Assembly: GCA_026260175.1 (NCBI GenBank)
Contig: JAKCWW010008582.1
Location: 1-24,099, forward strand
Source of the DNA: Reticulitermes lucifugus
Lineage: Eukaryota > Arthropoda > Insecta > Blattodea > Rhinotermitidae
DNA length: 24,099 nt
Direction: 5' to 3'
Under the pieces are notes generated by a model that was not told the DNA's origin, searched no databases, and saw only the letters and a program-made list of their open reading frames with translations. Every line of letters starts with the position of its first letter. Position 1 is the stretch's first letter. Positions 1 to 7,322 of this stretch are shown piece by piece. Made by a program: the position numbers and the translations under genes.

Positions 1-69
1 GGTACAAAGATGAAGATAAATTATATCTGGGGGTACGCGAACAAAAAAGGTTGAATACCACTGCCTTAG

Positions 70-333
70 TGCACCAGGAGGTCAAGGCTCCCAGGGTTTC
101 TAGACAATCGGCACATGAAGGTGGCAAGGTTGTCAGTCCTAGGCACCGACCGCCTTTACCTCCCAAGAGATACCCCTGGTACTCATTTCTGTTAGAGGCT
201 AAGTCGACCCCAGGGCCATAGTGCGGACGAATGGATTAACTCAATAAAAAATCTCAATGACCCCATCGGAAATCAAACCTGCGACCTTCCGGCTTGTAGC
301 GCAGTGCCTCAACCAGGTGGGTAAGCAACCCAC
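70..333 (-). mobile_element. tRNA-derived SINE, family A, copy 1 (decayed head)
   Basis: This segment matches the copy at 3232-3540 over most of its length. Both contain the stretches for 'gacaatcg', 'gaaggtgg', 'aaggttgtcag', 'caccgaccg' and 'tttctgttagaggct' in the same order and spacing. The tRNA-like head lies at the right end on the reverse strand (box B region about 270-290, 'gcagtgcctcaacca' at 301-315). The A box seen in copy 2 is replaced here by unrelated sequence after about 316, so the promoter head is broken. This is a non-autonomous element that would rely on LINE-encoded machinery; no coding capacity is expected. The left boundary is uncertain. Confidence 0.75.
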
Positions 334-1109
334 AGACTCTGAAAATGTCACGTAGTGAAGCCCATTTTGAGAAGATGGTAAGTCACTAAGCTAGCCAAGA
401 ACTTCTTGTCCATTACTCTTATCAAAGAACTTCACAACGTAAAGTAAACCTGATCCAGTCTGCACCCTCATAGATTATTTCTATGAAGTCCGCCTTAATA
501 GTATCCTTACATTTATGCCTAGGTCTTCAAAGTGGCCTCTCCCTTTCAAGTTAATCTGCTACAATTTTGCTTACACACAAAGGCCCGTTTTATGGTTAGA
601 GTGACAAGTGAGAATCGAGCCCTCAGTCCCCGAACAACAGATGGTGCTCTGAACATCTGTCTTCATTCTTACGAGAGGCGCCAGCAAAACTGTTATTAAC
701 AAAGAGAACTGAGAATATGAACCGGCTGGCAAGTTCAAACAAGTCACCCTGCACGGTTTTTAGAAACTTACAAATCATTGTAGCCATGAAATAATATCGT
801 GTGTTGCTTCCTTGGTAACCACGAGAAGAAGCATCCACACTGTCTTGCTTGCAGTCGGTAGGCATAACGGTAATACAGAGAAAGTAGTGCCAAAGGAATA
901 CCTGGGTGTTGTCAGCTGGAATGTGTTCCTGCCCTAGTCGATCCATTCCAAACACAGTCATTAAGTTCCGCTAAACATTCTTCCAAGCAAAAAATGGCCA
1001 CAAGAATGTGGCTGCGGTGTGGGTCTTCAGTACGAGTATCACGTGATACGTACGATTTCCTCAGATTAACAAACCATGTACCTGCACGGAGCAGAGGCCT
1101 TCTTGGCGA
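334..1109. other. Unassigned stretch
   Basis: I recognise no gene or repeat here. The longest open frame is 112 codons on the reverse strand (623-961). It has no recognisable domain, signal peptide or repeat, and frames of this length are expected by chance in 24 kb of A+T-rich DNA. There is no adjacent splice or promoter pattern that I could defend. Confidence 0.4.
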
Positions 1110-1217
1110 CTAAAAGTCCTGGGCTAGCCAAGAAACCTGAAGGTTCATTTTGGTGTTTACAAAAACCCGCCACTTGAACTTATTCTGAGCCAGATGAATC
1201 AAGTTCGCACCTTCATA
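1110..1217 (-). pseudogene. C-terminal scrap of a non-LTR retrotransposon ORF2
   Basis: On the reverse strand this encodes GANLIHLAQNKFKWRVF followed by VNTKMNLQVS and a stop at 1110-1112. It resembles the end of the LINE ORF2 at 15665-16048, whose frames read [15 protein letters not shown] and then VNAVMNIRVP. The shared pattern is a hydrophobic-LAQD/N-x-x-x-WR-x-hydrophobic-VN-x-x-MNL/I block that ends many insect non-LTR retrotransposon proteins downstream of the reverse transcriptase. The flank 'ttcttggctagcc' also resembles the 3' tail of the 15.7 kb copy ('ttcttgactagc'), with about 20 bp missing between. Upstream codons do not match, so this is a 5'-truncated, decayed insertion with no function of its own. 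Confidence 0.6.
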
Positions 1218-1359
1218 AGCTATCGCACTGCCTCCTCTGCACCCTCCGGTTGGTCTATTCGTTTCATATTTCCACAATCCATCCCACTCGCCCCTACAGT
1301 CACTTCCTTCCCGACTTGATAGCGATAACTCTATTTGGCGACTGGTACTGATTATTGGG

Positions 1360-1640
1360 GCCGATTCCGGTGGCCGCGCGATCAATAGCGTTGGTCTACG
1401 GCCGCTCGCTTCCTGACATTGCAGATGCGAATCCCGCCGGAAACATGGATGTCTCTCTCTTGTGAGTGATGTATGTTGTCAGGCAGAGGTCTTTGCGGCG
1501 GGCCGATCACTCGTCCAGAGGAGTTCTACCGAGTGTCGTGTGTCTGAATGTGACAGAGGAACCTCATAGCGGAGGCCTAGGCCCACTAGGACTGTCGGGC
1601 CATGATAAAAAAATTATGGGGACTAGTAATGTCGTTTATC
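1360..1640 (+). mobile_element. tRNA-derived SINE, family D, copy 1
   Basis: The segment aligns with the copy at 13675-13915. Both have a tRNA-like head ending in a box B-like 'gcgaatcccgccgg' (intact in the other copy as ggttcgaatcccgcc), then 'catggatgt', then 'gtatgttgt' or 'gtgtgttgt', then 'ggcagaggtct' or 'ggtagaggtct', then 'gcgacgggcc'-like sequence, and a tail with 'ccatgataaaaaaat'. Box B here has changed bases, so transcription by RNA polymerase III is doubtful. The boundaries are approximate. A 60-codon forward frame inside (1466-1648) is translation of the SINE body, not a gene. Confidence 0.7.
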
Positions 1641-1649
1641 CCATTTGAA

Positions 1650-2296
1650 TGTAAATGTAATTTGTGAATCTATCAGAACTCTATCCGTCATCCCTACAGG
1701 AACGGATGTACACAGCAACAATGCCCTTGTCATGCACCAAGAACTCGTTGCACGCTAAATAGGGAGGGCCGTTATACGACCCGTACGTGTCCCTAATTCT
1801 GTACTGGCTTAAGTTCGTGTTATATATGCATTCTCTGTCCTATAACCCGTAATTTTATCACGCGAACAATATTTTATGAAGTGAACTGAAGTTTGTCAGC
1901 AGTTAATTTTCGCCATCGCTCGGCTACTTTGTCTCTTATGTTAAAATATTATCTTTCTCATTGTTTTCTCTTACATCAACACGCGTTTTTCCTTTAAGGT
2001 GATATACCAGACTTCACACTCATTCAAACAAAAGGTAAGAATATGGTTTCATATCACTGCAGTAATAATGTATTCTCGGAGGTGCAAGTGGGTTGCTAGT
2101 TGAAAAGGTTTCAGCCTTGAAGTTGAGTAACTGCTCGGTATTTATATGAACTACAGGAATGAAAGTTGAAAACAAAAGTATTCTTCCACACGGACCAGAA
2201 AGGAACTACAACTTTCGTCAAAGCACCTAAATTAGATACAAACTTATTGAAAATAATATATTATTGTGCGTGATTTTAGGCTTCTGTCGCGGTGTA
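1650..2296. other. Unassigned A+T-rich stretch
   Basis: I see no recognisable gene, tRNA-like promoter, microsatellite or inverted repeat of note between the SINE D copy and the fold-back element. Confidence 0.4.
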
Positions 2297-2349
2297 AATG
2301 AGATCTGCGCTCTTCTAGGATTTAACGCAGCGTAGAATGGTAGTTTCTT

Positions 2350-2391
2350 ACCGACGTTTCGGGACAAACTATCGGTCCCATATTCAAGGGT
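2350..2391 (-). ncRNA. Hammerhead-ribozyme-like motif, degenerate core (FB1 left arm)
   Basis: Read on the reverse strand: ACC (stem I), a core-like CUUGAAUA that departs from CUGANGA, one extra U, stem II GGGAC paired with GUCCC around a 9-nt loop, GAAAC, GUC, then GGU closing stem I. Stem II and the GAAAC-GUC half are canonical in order. The CUGANGA half is mutated, so self-cleavage is unlikely in this copy. Identification is from motif order and pairing only. Confidence 0.4.
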
Positions 2392-2441
2392 CAAGCAGTC
2401 CTGAACTATCGGTACCATATTCAAGGGTCAAGCGGTCTTCT
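2368..2441. repeat. 37 bp tandem duplication inside FB1
   Basis: Two adjacent units start at 2368 and 2405. They share 'aactatcggt', then C or A, then 'ccatattcaagggtcaagc', then A or G, then 'gtc'. The second unit's end (ggtcaagcggtc) forms a tight hairpin with gactgcttgacc at 2444-2455 across a 6-nt loop. The duplication makes the left half of the palindrome longer than the right and repeats half of the hammerhead-like motif. Confidence 0.85.
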
Positions 2442-2453
2442 TGGACTGCTTGA

Positions 2454-2494
2454 CCGTTGAAGATAGGGCCGATAGGTTGTCCGAAAACGTCGGA
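2454..2494 (+). ncRNA. Hammerhead-ribozyme-like motif, degenerate (FB1 right arm)
   Basis: The forward strand has UUGAAGA at 2457-2463 (first C changed to U), a stem II with GGGC paired to GUCC, GAAAAC at 2483-2488 (one extra A compared with GAAAC), and GUC followed by GG. It is the mirror copy of the reverse-strand motif at 2350-2391 in the same palindrome. The changed first base and the extra A predict that it is inactive. Confidence 0.35.
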
Positions 2495-2727
2495 CAAAAA
2501 CTACCATTCTACGCCGCGTAAAATCCTAAAAAGCGCGCAGATCTCATTGTGTATGAGAAAAGTATGTAGAAACCTAGTGGATATCTTAGGGAAAGACTCC
2601 GATAAACACACCGTTTTCAGGCTAGGTCCATCACTCCAAAGAGTAAAATTAAGTGTATACAAAGAAAGGACTTCTTAGCAAAACTCATAAAACCTAGTGT
2701 CTTGTTCCATTGACTTCTAGTCCTGCA

Positions 2728-3115
2728 GGATAACCGAGTCGCTCTAGTCATTAGGCTATGAGGCATACGTCCGACGAATCGTGGTTGGATTTCCGGTACA
2801 GGCAAAGGATTTTTCTCTTTTCCAAATTCTCCACACCTGCCCTGTGGCCCACCCAGCCTGCTATTTAATGTGTACGACTTATTTTACTAAACATGAAGTT
2901 TGTTCTTAAATATTCCCCTTCCTTCTTGCCAACTTAACTCCCGTTACCAACCTTCGTGCTATTTCTAACATGTTATACGAGTGACTCTTTCACCGGGGGT
3001 AAAACGACTGGGGCGTGAAGCTGGCGAAACCTCATCGGGTGCCGAGGTAAAGAATGAATTAACTATACCTCCACTCCCCCATACGCTTTCAAGGCGTGTG
3101 TAAGGACAACTTTAC
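2728..3115 (+). mobile_element. tRNA-derived SINE, family B, copy 1, interrupted
   Basis: The head (2728-2805) is tRNA-like, with 'ggataaccgagtcgctc' near the A-box position and 'gtggttggattt' at the B-box position. The body runs 'ggcaaaggatttttctcttttcc', then 'ctgtggcccacccagcctg' (about 2841-2859), then the 3' half with 'ggggtaaaacgactgggg', 'gtgccgaggtaaagaatg' and 'acctccactcccccatacg'. The body matches copies at 4940-5186, 12626-12811 and others. It is split by an insertion at 2878-2980. The element lies between FB1 and a reverse SINE A, in a dense retroelement cluster. Confidence 0.75.
2878..2980. other. ~100 bp insertion splitting a SINE B copy, flanked by TACGA repeats
   Basis: In the other family B copies, the 'ttcaatgggtacc' region runs straight into 'tctctttcccggg'. 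Here 'atttaatgtgtacga' (ending 2877) is separated from 'gtgactctttcaccggg' (from 2981) by about 100 bp of unrelated sequence. The pentamer TACGA occurs at both junctions (2873-2877 and 2976-2980), as expected for a target-site duplication. The inserted segment has no clear terminal repeat or poly-A, so its nature is unknown. Confidence 0.5.
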
Positions 3116-3231
3116 AGATCTGTTCCTCTATTACACTTGTTGCTTAAATACAGATCCTATACTCTGTTGTTTTTCGAATACGAGTATACTCTCAAGTCGT
3201 CGAATCGGTACCATAATTGTAGTTGTTGACA
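3116..3231. other. Short unassigned spacer
   Basis: Nothing recognisable lies between the SINE B tail and the SINE A tail. The small forward frame here (3096-3284) overlaps the ends of both elements and has no recognisable content. Confidence 0.4.
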
Positions 3232-3540
3232 TAAAGGTAAAGCAATCCCTGTACAGGTCTGGACAGGCCCTGAGGATTCTATAAGTTTGAGGCTCCCAGA
3301 TTTCAAGACAATCGACACGTGAAGGTGGTAAGGTTGTCAGCCTTACGCACCGACCGTCTTTACGCCCCGGGAAATATTCCTGGTACCCATTTCTGTTAGA
3401 GGCTGAGTCGAGCCCAGGGTGATAGTGCGGCCGGAAGAATTAAGTCAATGAAAAATTCCAATGACACCTTCTGAAATCGGAACCGCGACCTTTCGGCATG
3501 TAGCGCAGTGCCTCAACCAACTGCGCCACCGCGTGCCCCT
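3232..3540 (-). mobile_element. tRNA-derived SINE, family A, copy 2 (best preserved)
   Basis: On the reverse strand the head begins at 3540. It carries an A-box-like GTGGCGCAGTTGGTT (3515-3529) and a B-box-like GGTCGCGGTTCCGATT (3475-3491) at tRNA-like spacing. This marks it as tRNA-derived, with an internal RNA polymerase III promoter. The body follows to a tail near 3232-3245 ending in 'tttaccttt' on the reverse strand, a simple-repeat tail shared with family B. Chance translation gives GTRWRSWLRHCAT, a string I associate with cockroach sequences. It sits immediately beside fold-back element FB2. Confidence 0.8.
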
Positions 3541-3667
3541 CAGTTGTTGACTTACAAACAATATTTTAGACATAAATTCTAAAAGGTTCTGACGATGGTG
3601 TATAACATCGAGAACTAATTGTCTTCTGGACTTTATCCATCGTCCGGATAACATATAAAATATAAAA

Positions 3668-3710
3668 TCACGACGTTTCGGAAGATGGTTCTCCTTCCGT
3701 CTTCAGGTGA
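3668..3710 (-). ncRNA. Hammerhead-ribozyme-like motif (FB2 left arm)
   Basis: Reading the reverse strand: stem I strand UCAC (3707-3710), core CUGAAGA (3700-3706), one extra C (3699), stem II GGAAG pairing with CUUCC (3694-3698 with 3680-3684), GAAAC (3675-3679), cleavage-type triplet GUC (3672-3674), and GUGA (3668-3671) closing a 4 bp stem I. All conserved blocks of a minimal type I hammerhead are in order. Departures are the extra base between the core and stem II, and a stem III reduced to AC/GU with no loop. The latter is compatible only with cleavage as a dimer, as proposed for minimal hammerheads in retroelements. Confidence 0.55.
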
Positions 3711-3798
3711 AGGGAGGGAGAAACCTACTCAGGTGGGTCATTTAGACCGAGCTAATCTCAATCACTAAGGACCCACCTGAGTAGGTGTCTCCCTCCCT

Positions 3799-3841
3799 TC
3801 ACCTGAAGACGGAAGAAGAACCATCTTCCGAAACGTCGTGA
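3799..3841 (+). ncRNA. Hammerhead-ribozyme-like motif (FB2 right arm)
   Basis: This is the mirror copy of the motif at 3668-3710: UCAC (3799-3802), CUGAAGA (3803-3809), extra C (3810), stem II GGAAG/CUUCC (3811-3815 with 3825-3829), GAAAC (3830-3834), GUC (3835-3837), GUGA (3838-3841). The conserved blocks are identical to the left arm and differ only in the stem II loop. An RNA crossing both arms would pair them into a long hairpin, which would compete with ribozyme folding. Confidence 0.55.
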
Positions 3842-3913
3842 TTATATATATTTTATCCAGACGATGGATAAAGTCCAGAAGACAATTATTTCTCGATATT
3901 TTACATACCATGT

Positions 3914-4574
3914 GTAGTAACCTAACCGAGATCAAACTCTGTTCAAAAGTTGTCATTTTCTAATTTCGCATAGAAATATATTACATGTACAAAAATTGCA
4001 TATAACTCTGAGACCTAACACTGCATATCATTTCAAAACGTGTAAGTATGTGTCTTTCCCCCTTACAATTTATTGCTCACCTGTGCTGTTATTAGCGATT
4101 ACAGGAAATTAAAATTACGACAAAGGCGTTGCTTCCAAGATTAGTCAGATTCCGTCAACTTGTTAAAACGTCCAAACGTTCAAACACACAAGCATATCCA
4201 GGACTGCAATGTCATAAACCTGTTTCTTCCCCCTTTAAAAAAAATTAGGTTAAAAAAGGAAGTATAAAGTAATCAGTAGTGTAGATTTCAATTACTCCTT
4301 CAGATGAAATTCACACACTCAGATTTAATTCATATGTCCTCTTGCAACACGCGTGCTTCCGTGTTCGCACTTAGCATGCAGGCAAAGTCTGTAGAAAAAT
4401 TTAACGAACGGTGTTAGCGGTACGATTTTGGAAGCAAACTGCACGTCTTCACCGATTTTTCGCGGTCTTCCCACCAACCTACGAAGGCCTGCTTAGAGAG
4501 GCTCGTTGTGAGTGATATAAAGCTCGTTTCGTCATCACAAAAGAGTGAGAATGAGCGTCACAATATCTGAGCGC
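3914..4574. other. Unassigned stretch
   Basis: I see no gene, SINE head or structured repeat here. Poly-A-like runs near 4237-4258 are short and carry no adjacent element that I can identify. Confidence 0.4.
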
Positions 4575-4650
4575 AATGTGAGATCATCTGTGTGTATGCT
4601 ATGTGATTAGGCAGAGTGTTACGCGCAGAAATGACAGAGGAAATTTAGAG
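4575..4650 (+). mobile_element. Probable fragment of SINE family D
   Basis: The order 'gtatgctatgtg', 'attaggcagag', 'gttacgcgcag', 'gacagaggaa' parallels the body of the family D copy at 1360-1640 ('gatgtatgttgtc', 'aggcagag', 'gcggcggg', 'gacagaggaa'). The tRNA-like head is absent. The similarity is short and diverged. Confidence 0.35.
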
Positions 4651-4718
4651 GTTTAACACGTGACGATACCAACAGCTAATTTCGTTACATCAGACACTAA
4701 AACAGGTATACCCTTCCA

Positions 4719-4759
4719 CACGAGAGGCCCCGCAAGGATCCTTGCATGTTTCTCGCGTG
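4719..4759. repeat. Hairpin around a perfect 14 bp palindrome
   Basis: GCAAGGATCCTTGC at 4732-4745 is perfectly self-complementary. Further out, CACGAGA (4719-4725) can pair with TCTCGCGTG (4751-4759) across small internal loops, which extends the cruciform. No transcription unit is visible next to it, so a terminator or operator role is not supported. Confidence 0.5.
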
Positions 4760-4939
4760 TAATGGAATGCACAGACAAGACTACGGCACACTGGGCCTCT
4801 TGGACTTACAACATAACAAATGATCGGCGCAGATGGTCGCGTATATCGTGGTTCAGCTTAGTTTTAGTGTTCCACAATACGGGCAAATCGCTCAGTAGAC
4901 CCAGACTAAACCCACGATAGTGTAGTCAGTACAACGAAT

Positions 4940-5186
4940 GGACTTCGAGCTGGACAGCCGACGGATCGTGGTTCGATTAACGGCAAGCGTAGGATTTTTA
5001 CACTTTTTCAAAACGCCCACACCGACTGTGGGGCCCACCAAGCTGCATATTCAATGGCTACCAGGGCGCTATCCCTGGGGAAAAAGCGACCGGGGCGTGA
5101 ACTACTCACAACCTAGGTTAAGAAGGAATGAAACTATGCCTCCATTCCTTCATGCTTCTTTATGACGTGTACAGGAACTTTACGTT
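4940..5186 (+). mobile_element. tRNA-derived SINE, family B, copy 2
   Basis: The head includes the B-box-like 'gatcgtggttcgatt' (4964-4978). The family body follows: 'gtgggg' and 'cccaccaagctgcatattc' (compare 'cccacccagcctgc' in copy 1), 'ccctggggaaaaagcgaccgg', 'ggttaagaaggaatg', 'atgcctccattcc' and a tail with 'aggaactttac'. The A box is not recognisable. The two small forward frames over this region (4660-4920, 4938-5165) are chance translations of the SINE and its flank. Confidence 0.75.
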
Positions 5187-5350
5187 TGCTTTCTACTACA
5201 GTCCTTATCTTAAATCATTTAAAGCCCTGTGGTAAATATGCGTAGTTCTTGCTTTAACACTGAATAAACTCTGCCTTTTGCCACACAGATTCGTATAATT
5301 CTCGTGATAAGCGGATTATTTCCCTAAATAGCATTAACCGAACAAGATAT
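5187..5350. other. Short unassigned spacer
   Basis: Nothing is recognisable between the SINE B tail and the LINE tail; it may be 5' decayed LINE sequence. Confidence 0.35.
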
Positions 5351-5633
5351 AATAATGAGCTCTATACGCTCTACGATGAATTAGACATACTCAAAGTGAC
5401 ACAATTAGGAAGACTGAGGTGGCTGGGACACCTCTCTAGAATGCAAGAACTGGATCCTTGCAGAGAGCTAACTTTACATAAACCAGAAGGCACTCGGTGT
5501 GTTGGAAAACCCAGGTTTAGGTGGCTTGAGCCAGTTGAGGAAGATCTAAAGAAAGGAATTGAAACGTAAGTCGCAGGATCGAGAACAGTGGAGGACAATA
5601 GTGGAAGAGGCTAAGGTTAACCAAGGACTGTAA
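5351..5633 (+). pseudogene. Non-LTR retrotransposon ORF2 C-terminus, frameshifted
   Basis: The forward frame from 5351 reads NNELYTLYDELDILKV, then RLRWLGHLSRMQ, then GTRCVGKPRFRWLEPVEEDL and KKGIET. After a small frame change near 5567-5572 it continues as DREQWRTIVEEAKVNQGL to a stop at 5631-5633. The pattern (N-EL-LY--D-----K---LRWLGH--RM ... G-RWL--V--DL ... DR--WR--V--AK) is the conserved C-terminal domain following reverse transcriptase in many arthropod LINEs. The reverse transcriptase itself is missing, so this is a 5'-truncated dead copy. It differs from the LINE at 15.7 kb, so at least two LINE lineages are present. Confidence 0.8.
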
Positions 5634-5750
5634 CGCCAGAAGAAAAAGGAGCATTAACCAAACGGTCTTGAAATTGATATGGACTGTGTTCTCTGTGAGG
5701 TAGAAACTGAATTTTTATGTATAATTTACAAGAACTTTAGTCGGCGACAA
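5634..5750. other. LINE 3' flank with a 20 bp motif repeated at 23838
   Basis: The sequence downstream of the LINE stop contains 'ctgtgttctctgtgaggtag' at 5684-5703, which recurs exactly at 23838-23857. It may be part of the LINE 3' tail. No poly-A or simple-repeat tail is clear. Confidence 0.4.
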
Positions 5751-5960
5751 GGCCGTGCCATAGTTCAGGCGGTTAGTTGTCGGCCTCTCACCGCGCAAAA
5801 GCGAGTTCAATCCCAGGCCAGTCAATGTACTGTTTATGGTGGACAAAGTGTCACTGGGACAGGTTCCGAGTACTTCAGTTTTTCCATATCACTATCATTC
5901 CACCAAATCTGGATACTTATCTTCATTTTAATACTACTGTTATCAGAAGGACAAGCGGGC
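5751..5960 (+). mobile_element. tRNA-derived SINE, family F, copy 1
   Basis: It starts with 'ggccgtgccatagttcaggc' (A-box-like) and has the B-box-like 'cgagttcaatcccaggcc' (5802-5819). The family body follows: 'tggtggacaaagtg', 'cactgggacaggtt', 'ccgagtactt', 'ttccatatcactatcattcc'. This matches the reverse-strand copy at 18115-18402 block for block. The tail beyond about 5960 diverges. The two open frames here (121 and 151 codons, 5679-6142) are overlapping translations of the SINE plus flank with no recognisable domain. Confidence 0.8.
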
Positions 5961-6274
5961 GAAGCCTGGAAACTTTCAAAAGCAATGCTCTTTTTCATAT
6001 CAGAGAGCAGCGGACAGGAAAGTATTTCAGAATTTTGTGTTGGTCTTCAAAGATGGGCAACAGTGTCTACTACAAACGCGGCAAGGCTTTCGGTCAAGAT
6101 GCCAAACCCGTTAACCGAAGCCAGCAACCAGTGAAAATTTAAAGGCAGTGATCATATTCCAGCTGTGCGTTTCGTATGTAAAAATGTTTTAACTTAGAAA
6201 GGATACATCAAATTTTTCTTCGCGTAAGTCTGCTCCCCTAAATATTTGTGTGGCTGTTACGTCTTAAAACGGCG
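5961..6274. other. Unassigned stretch
   Basis: No recognisable feature. Two forward frames cross it from the SINE F copy and end at 6134-6142. They look like read-through of non-coding DNA. Confidence 0.4.
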
Positions 6275-6345
6275 TGTCTGGTGAGCCAGAAGTTAAACAT
6301 CCGACGTGAGAAAGTACCTGGCATCTGGGGTGCGACGTCGTGTAG
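6275..6345 (+). repeat. Possible 5S-rRNA-like fragment (weak)
   Basis: Blocks 'gccagaagttaaaca', 'agtacctggcat' and 'ctggggtg' occur in the same order and similar spacing as the internal control region of 5S rRNA (the CCGAAGTTAAGCA and AGTACTTGGATGGGTG type blocks). The ends of a 5S gene are not visible and many positions differ. It could be a decayed 5S pseudogene, part of a 5S-headed SINE, or chance. It directly precedes the family C repeat at 6355. Confidence 0.25.
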
Positions 6346-6354
6346 TCTGTTAGA

Positions 6355-6440
6355 AGCCATCTGTATTGATGCCGGAGACAGCAGATTCCGCCGAAATATC
6401 GGCATGTATCTATCAGACTATACGGTGTCAAACCCCTGGC
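6355..6440 (+). mobile_element. Family C dispersed repeat, copy 1, with hammerhead-like core
   Basis: This copy shares 'tatctatcagactatacggtg' (split: 'tatctatcagac', 'acggtgtca') with the copies at 11984-12060 ('attaccaatcaacacggtgtcac') and, on the reverse strand, 15340-15416 ('agctaccagaccacacggtgtcac'). Upstream are a UUGAUG-like core (6366-6371), a stem II formed by GCCGGA with TCCGCC (6371-6376 with 6387-6392), GAAAT (6393-6397) and ATC-GGC. These are the positions expected for a hammerhead, though with several substitutions. This is the most decayed of the three copies. Confidence 0.5.
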
Positions 6441-6976
6441 CACAGTTATGTTCATGTCCAACGTGAGAATCTCAATGCCTCATCGGATTGCTGCATTTAT
6501 TCCAGTTCTGCTGCAAAGCCTTTTCCGTGGCATTTTAACAATACGCCTGTACTGTTACCAAGAGAATCCAGTCAATGTGAAGTCTCATCCCAGACGACAG
6601 CAAACCTCATTCAATGCCGAAAAATCTTATTAAAGCTCGCATATATAAAGCAATGTGACAGAACACAACGGGTATGTCTCTATGTTTGTAATTTGTCTTG
6701 TGAAGCTAACAACCTGTCAAAATAAGAAAAAAACATAAACCTATCAAGTTACGAAATTAGGATTTGTCAGGATCATTTTAAACGACACACGAAGCATGAA
6801 AAATTTGTTTTGTGGCTGAGAATAAGGCCAAACCCACAGGCCGTGCAATATGAGGCATGTTCGCTTGTATTCTTTTACCGCTCTAAAATTGGGACCGCAT
6901 GTTCAATTCCTGCTAGGGATACAAAGTATATTGACTTTCTCTCTGTATTTATGTTGTCCCTAGTACCTAACTAGCT
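6441..6976. other. Unassigned stretch
   Basis: No recognisable gene. Overlapping frames of 61-119 codons (6366-6725) have no recognisable motif and shift across the family C repeat. A tRNA B-box-like 'gttcaattcc' at 6901-6910 stands alone, without an A box or a matching SINE body. Confidence 0.4.
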
Positions 6977-7257
6977 GAGATAGACACACAGAAAGACGGA
7001 CAGACAGATAGGTAGATAGATAGATGGATAGACAGACACATAGATAGATGGATAGATAGACACAGACAGAGAGTCACATAGACAAACAGACATATATACA
7101 GACAAATAGATAAATAGACAGATAGATAGATAGATAGATAAATCGATAGATAGATGGATAGATAGACACATAGACAGTCACATAGACAGATATACTCGCA
7201 CAGATAGATAGATAGACAGACAGATAGATAAATAGATAGATAGACAGACAGATATAC

Positions 7258-7290
<33 letters not shown>

Positions 7291-7322
7291 TACGGATAGA
7301 TAGATAGATAGACAATCAGACA
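6977..7322. repeat. GATA/GACA compound microsatellite
   Basis: About 345 bp is made almost wholly of GATA and GACA tetramers with scattered interruptions. The purest run is near 7259-7290. On the reverse strand it translates as an endless (Y/C/V)LSI repeat, giving a spurious 151-codon frame (6967-7422). Such arrays are unstable in length and assembly length may be unreliable. Confidence 0.95.

Larger units (their letters stand above)
2297..2548. mobile_element. Fold-back (palindromic) element FB1
   Basis: The left arm (2297-2404) and right arm (about 2440-2548) are imperfect reverse complements. 'tgagatctgcgc' at 2299-2310 pairs with 'gcgcagatctca' at 2535-2546, and 'cgtagaatggtagttt' at 2330-2345 pairs with the matching segment near 2500-2515. 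The inner arms both carry the 'gacgttttcgg' or 'gacgtttcgg' motif. A tandem 37 bp duplication (2368-2441) enlarges the left inner part. Each arm holds a hammerhead-ribozyme-like core pointing away from the centre. No open frame is present, so this would be a non-autonomous mobile element; kinship to Penelope-like elements is inferred only from the ribozyme motif. Target-site duplications were not identified. Confidence 0.7.
3593..3913. mobile_element. Fold-back (palindromic) element FB2
   Basis: Two long arms, about 3593-3742 and 3768-3913, are reverse complements with few mismatches, around a loop of roughly 25-35 bp. Examples are 'ttgtcttctggactttatcc' on the left against the complementary segment at about 3858-3886, 'cgacgtttcggaagatgg' at 3671-3688 against its complement at 3820-3838, and 'acctactcaggtgggtc' against 'gacccacctgagtaggt'. 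Each arm contains a complete hammerhead-like motif, with the two motifs diverging from the centre. There is no coding capacity. The high arm identity suggests a fairly recent insertion or arm conversion. The ends are approximate. Confidence 0.85.

Noticed and set aside
623..961. 112-codon reverse frame
   Set aside because: Unrecognised, and frames of this length are expected a few times by chance at this size and base composition.
2297..3913. CRISPR array or phage attachment sites
   Set aside because: The repeats are inverted and not regularly spaced direct repeats, and the DNA is clearly eukaryotic.
5679..6142. Overlapping forward frames of 151 and 121 codons
   Set aside because: The first part is the SINE F copy. 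No recognised domain occurs, and the same SINE gives different chance frames at 18.2 kb.
6885..6925. tRNA-like B box 'gttcaattcc'
   Set aside because: No A box at the right distance and no family body downstream; a single 10-mer is not enough.
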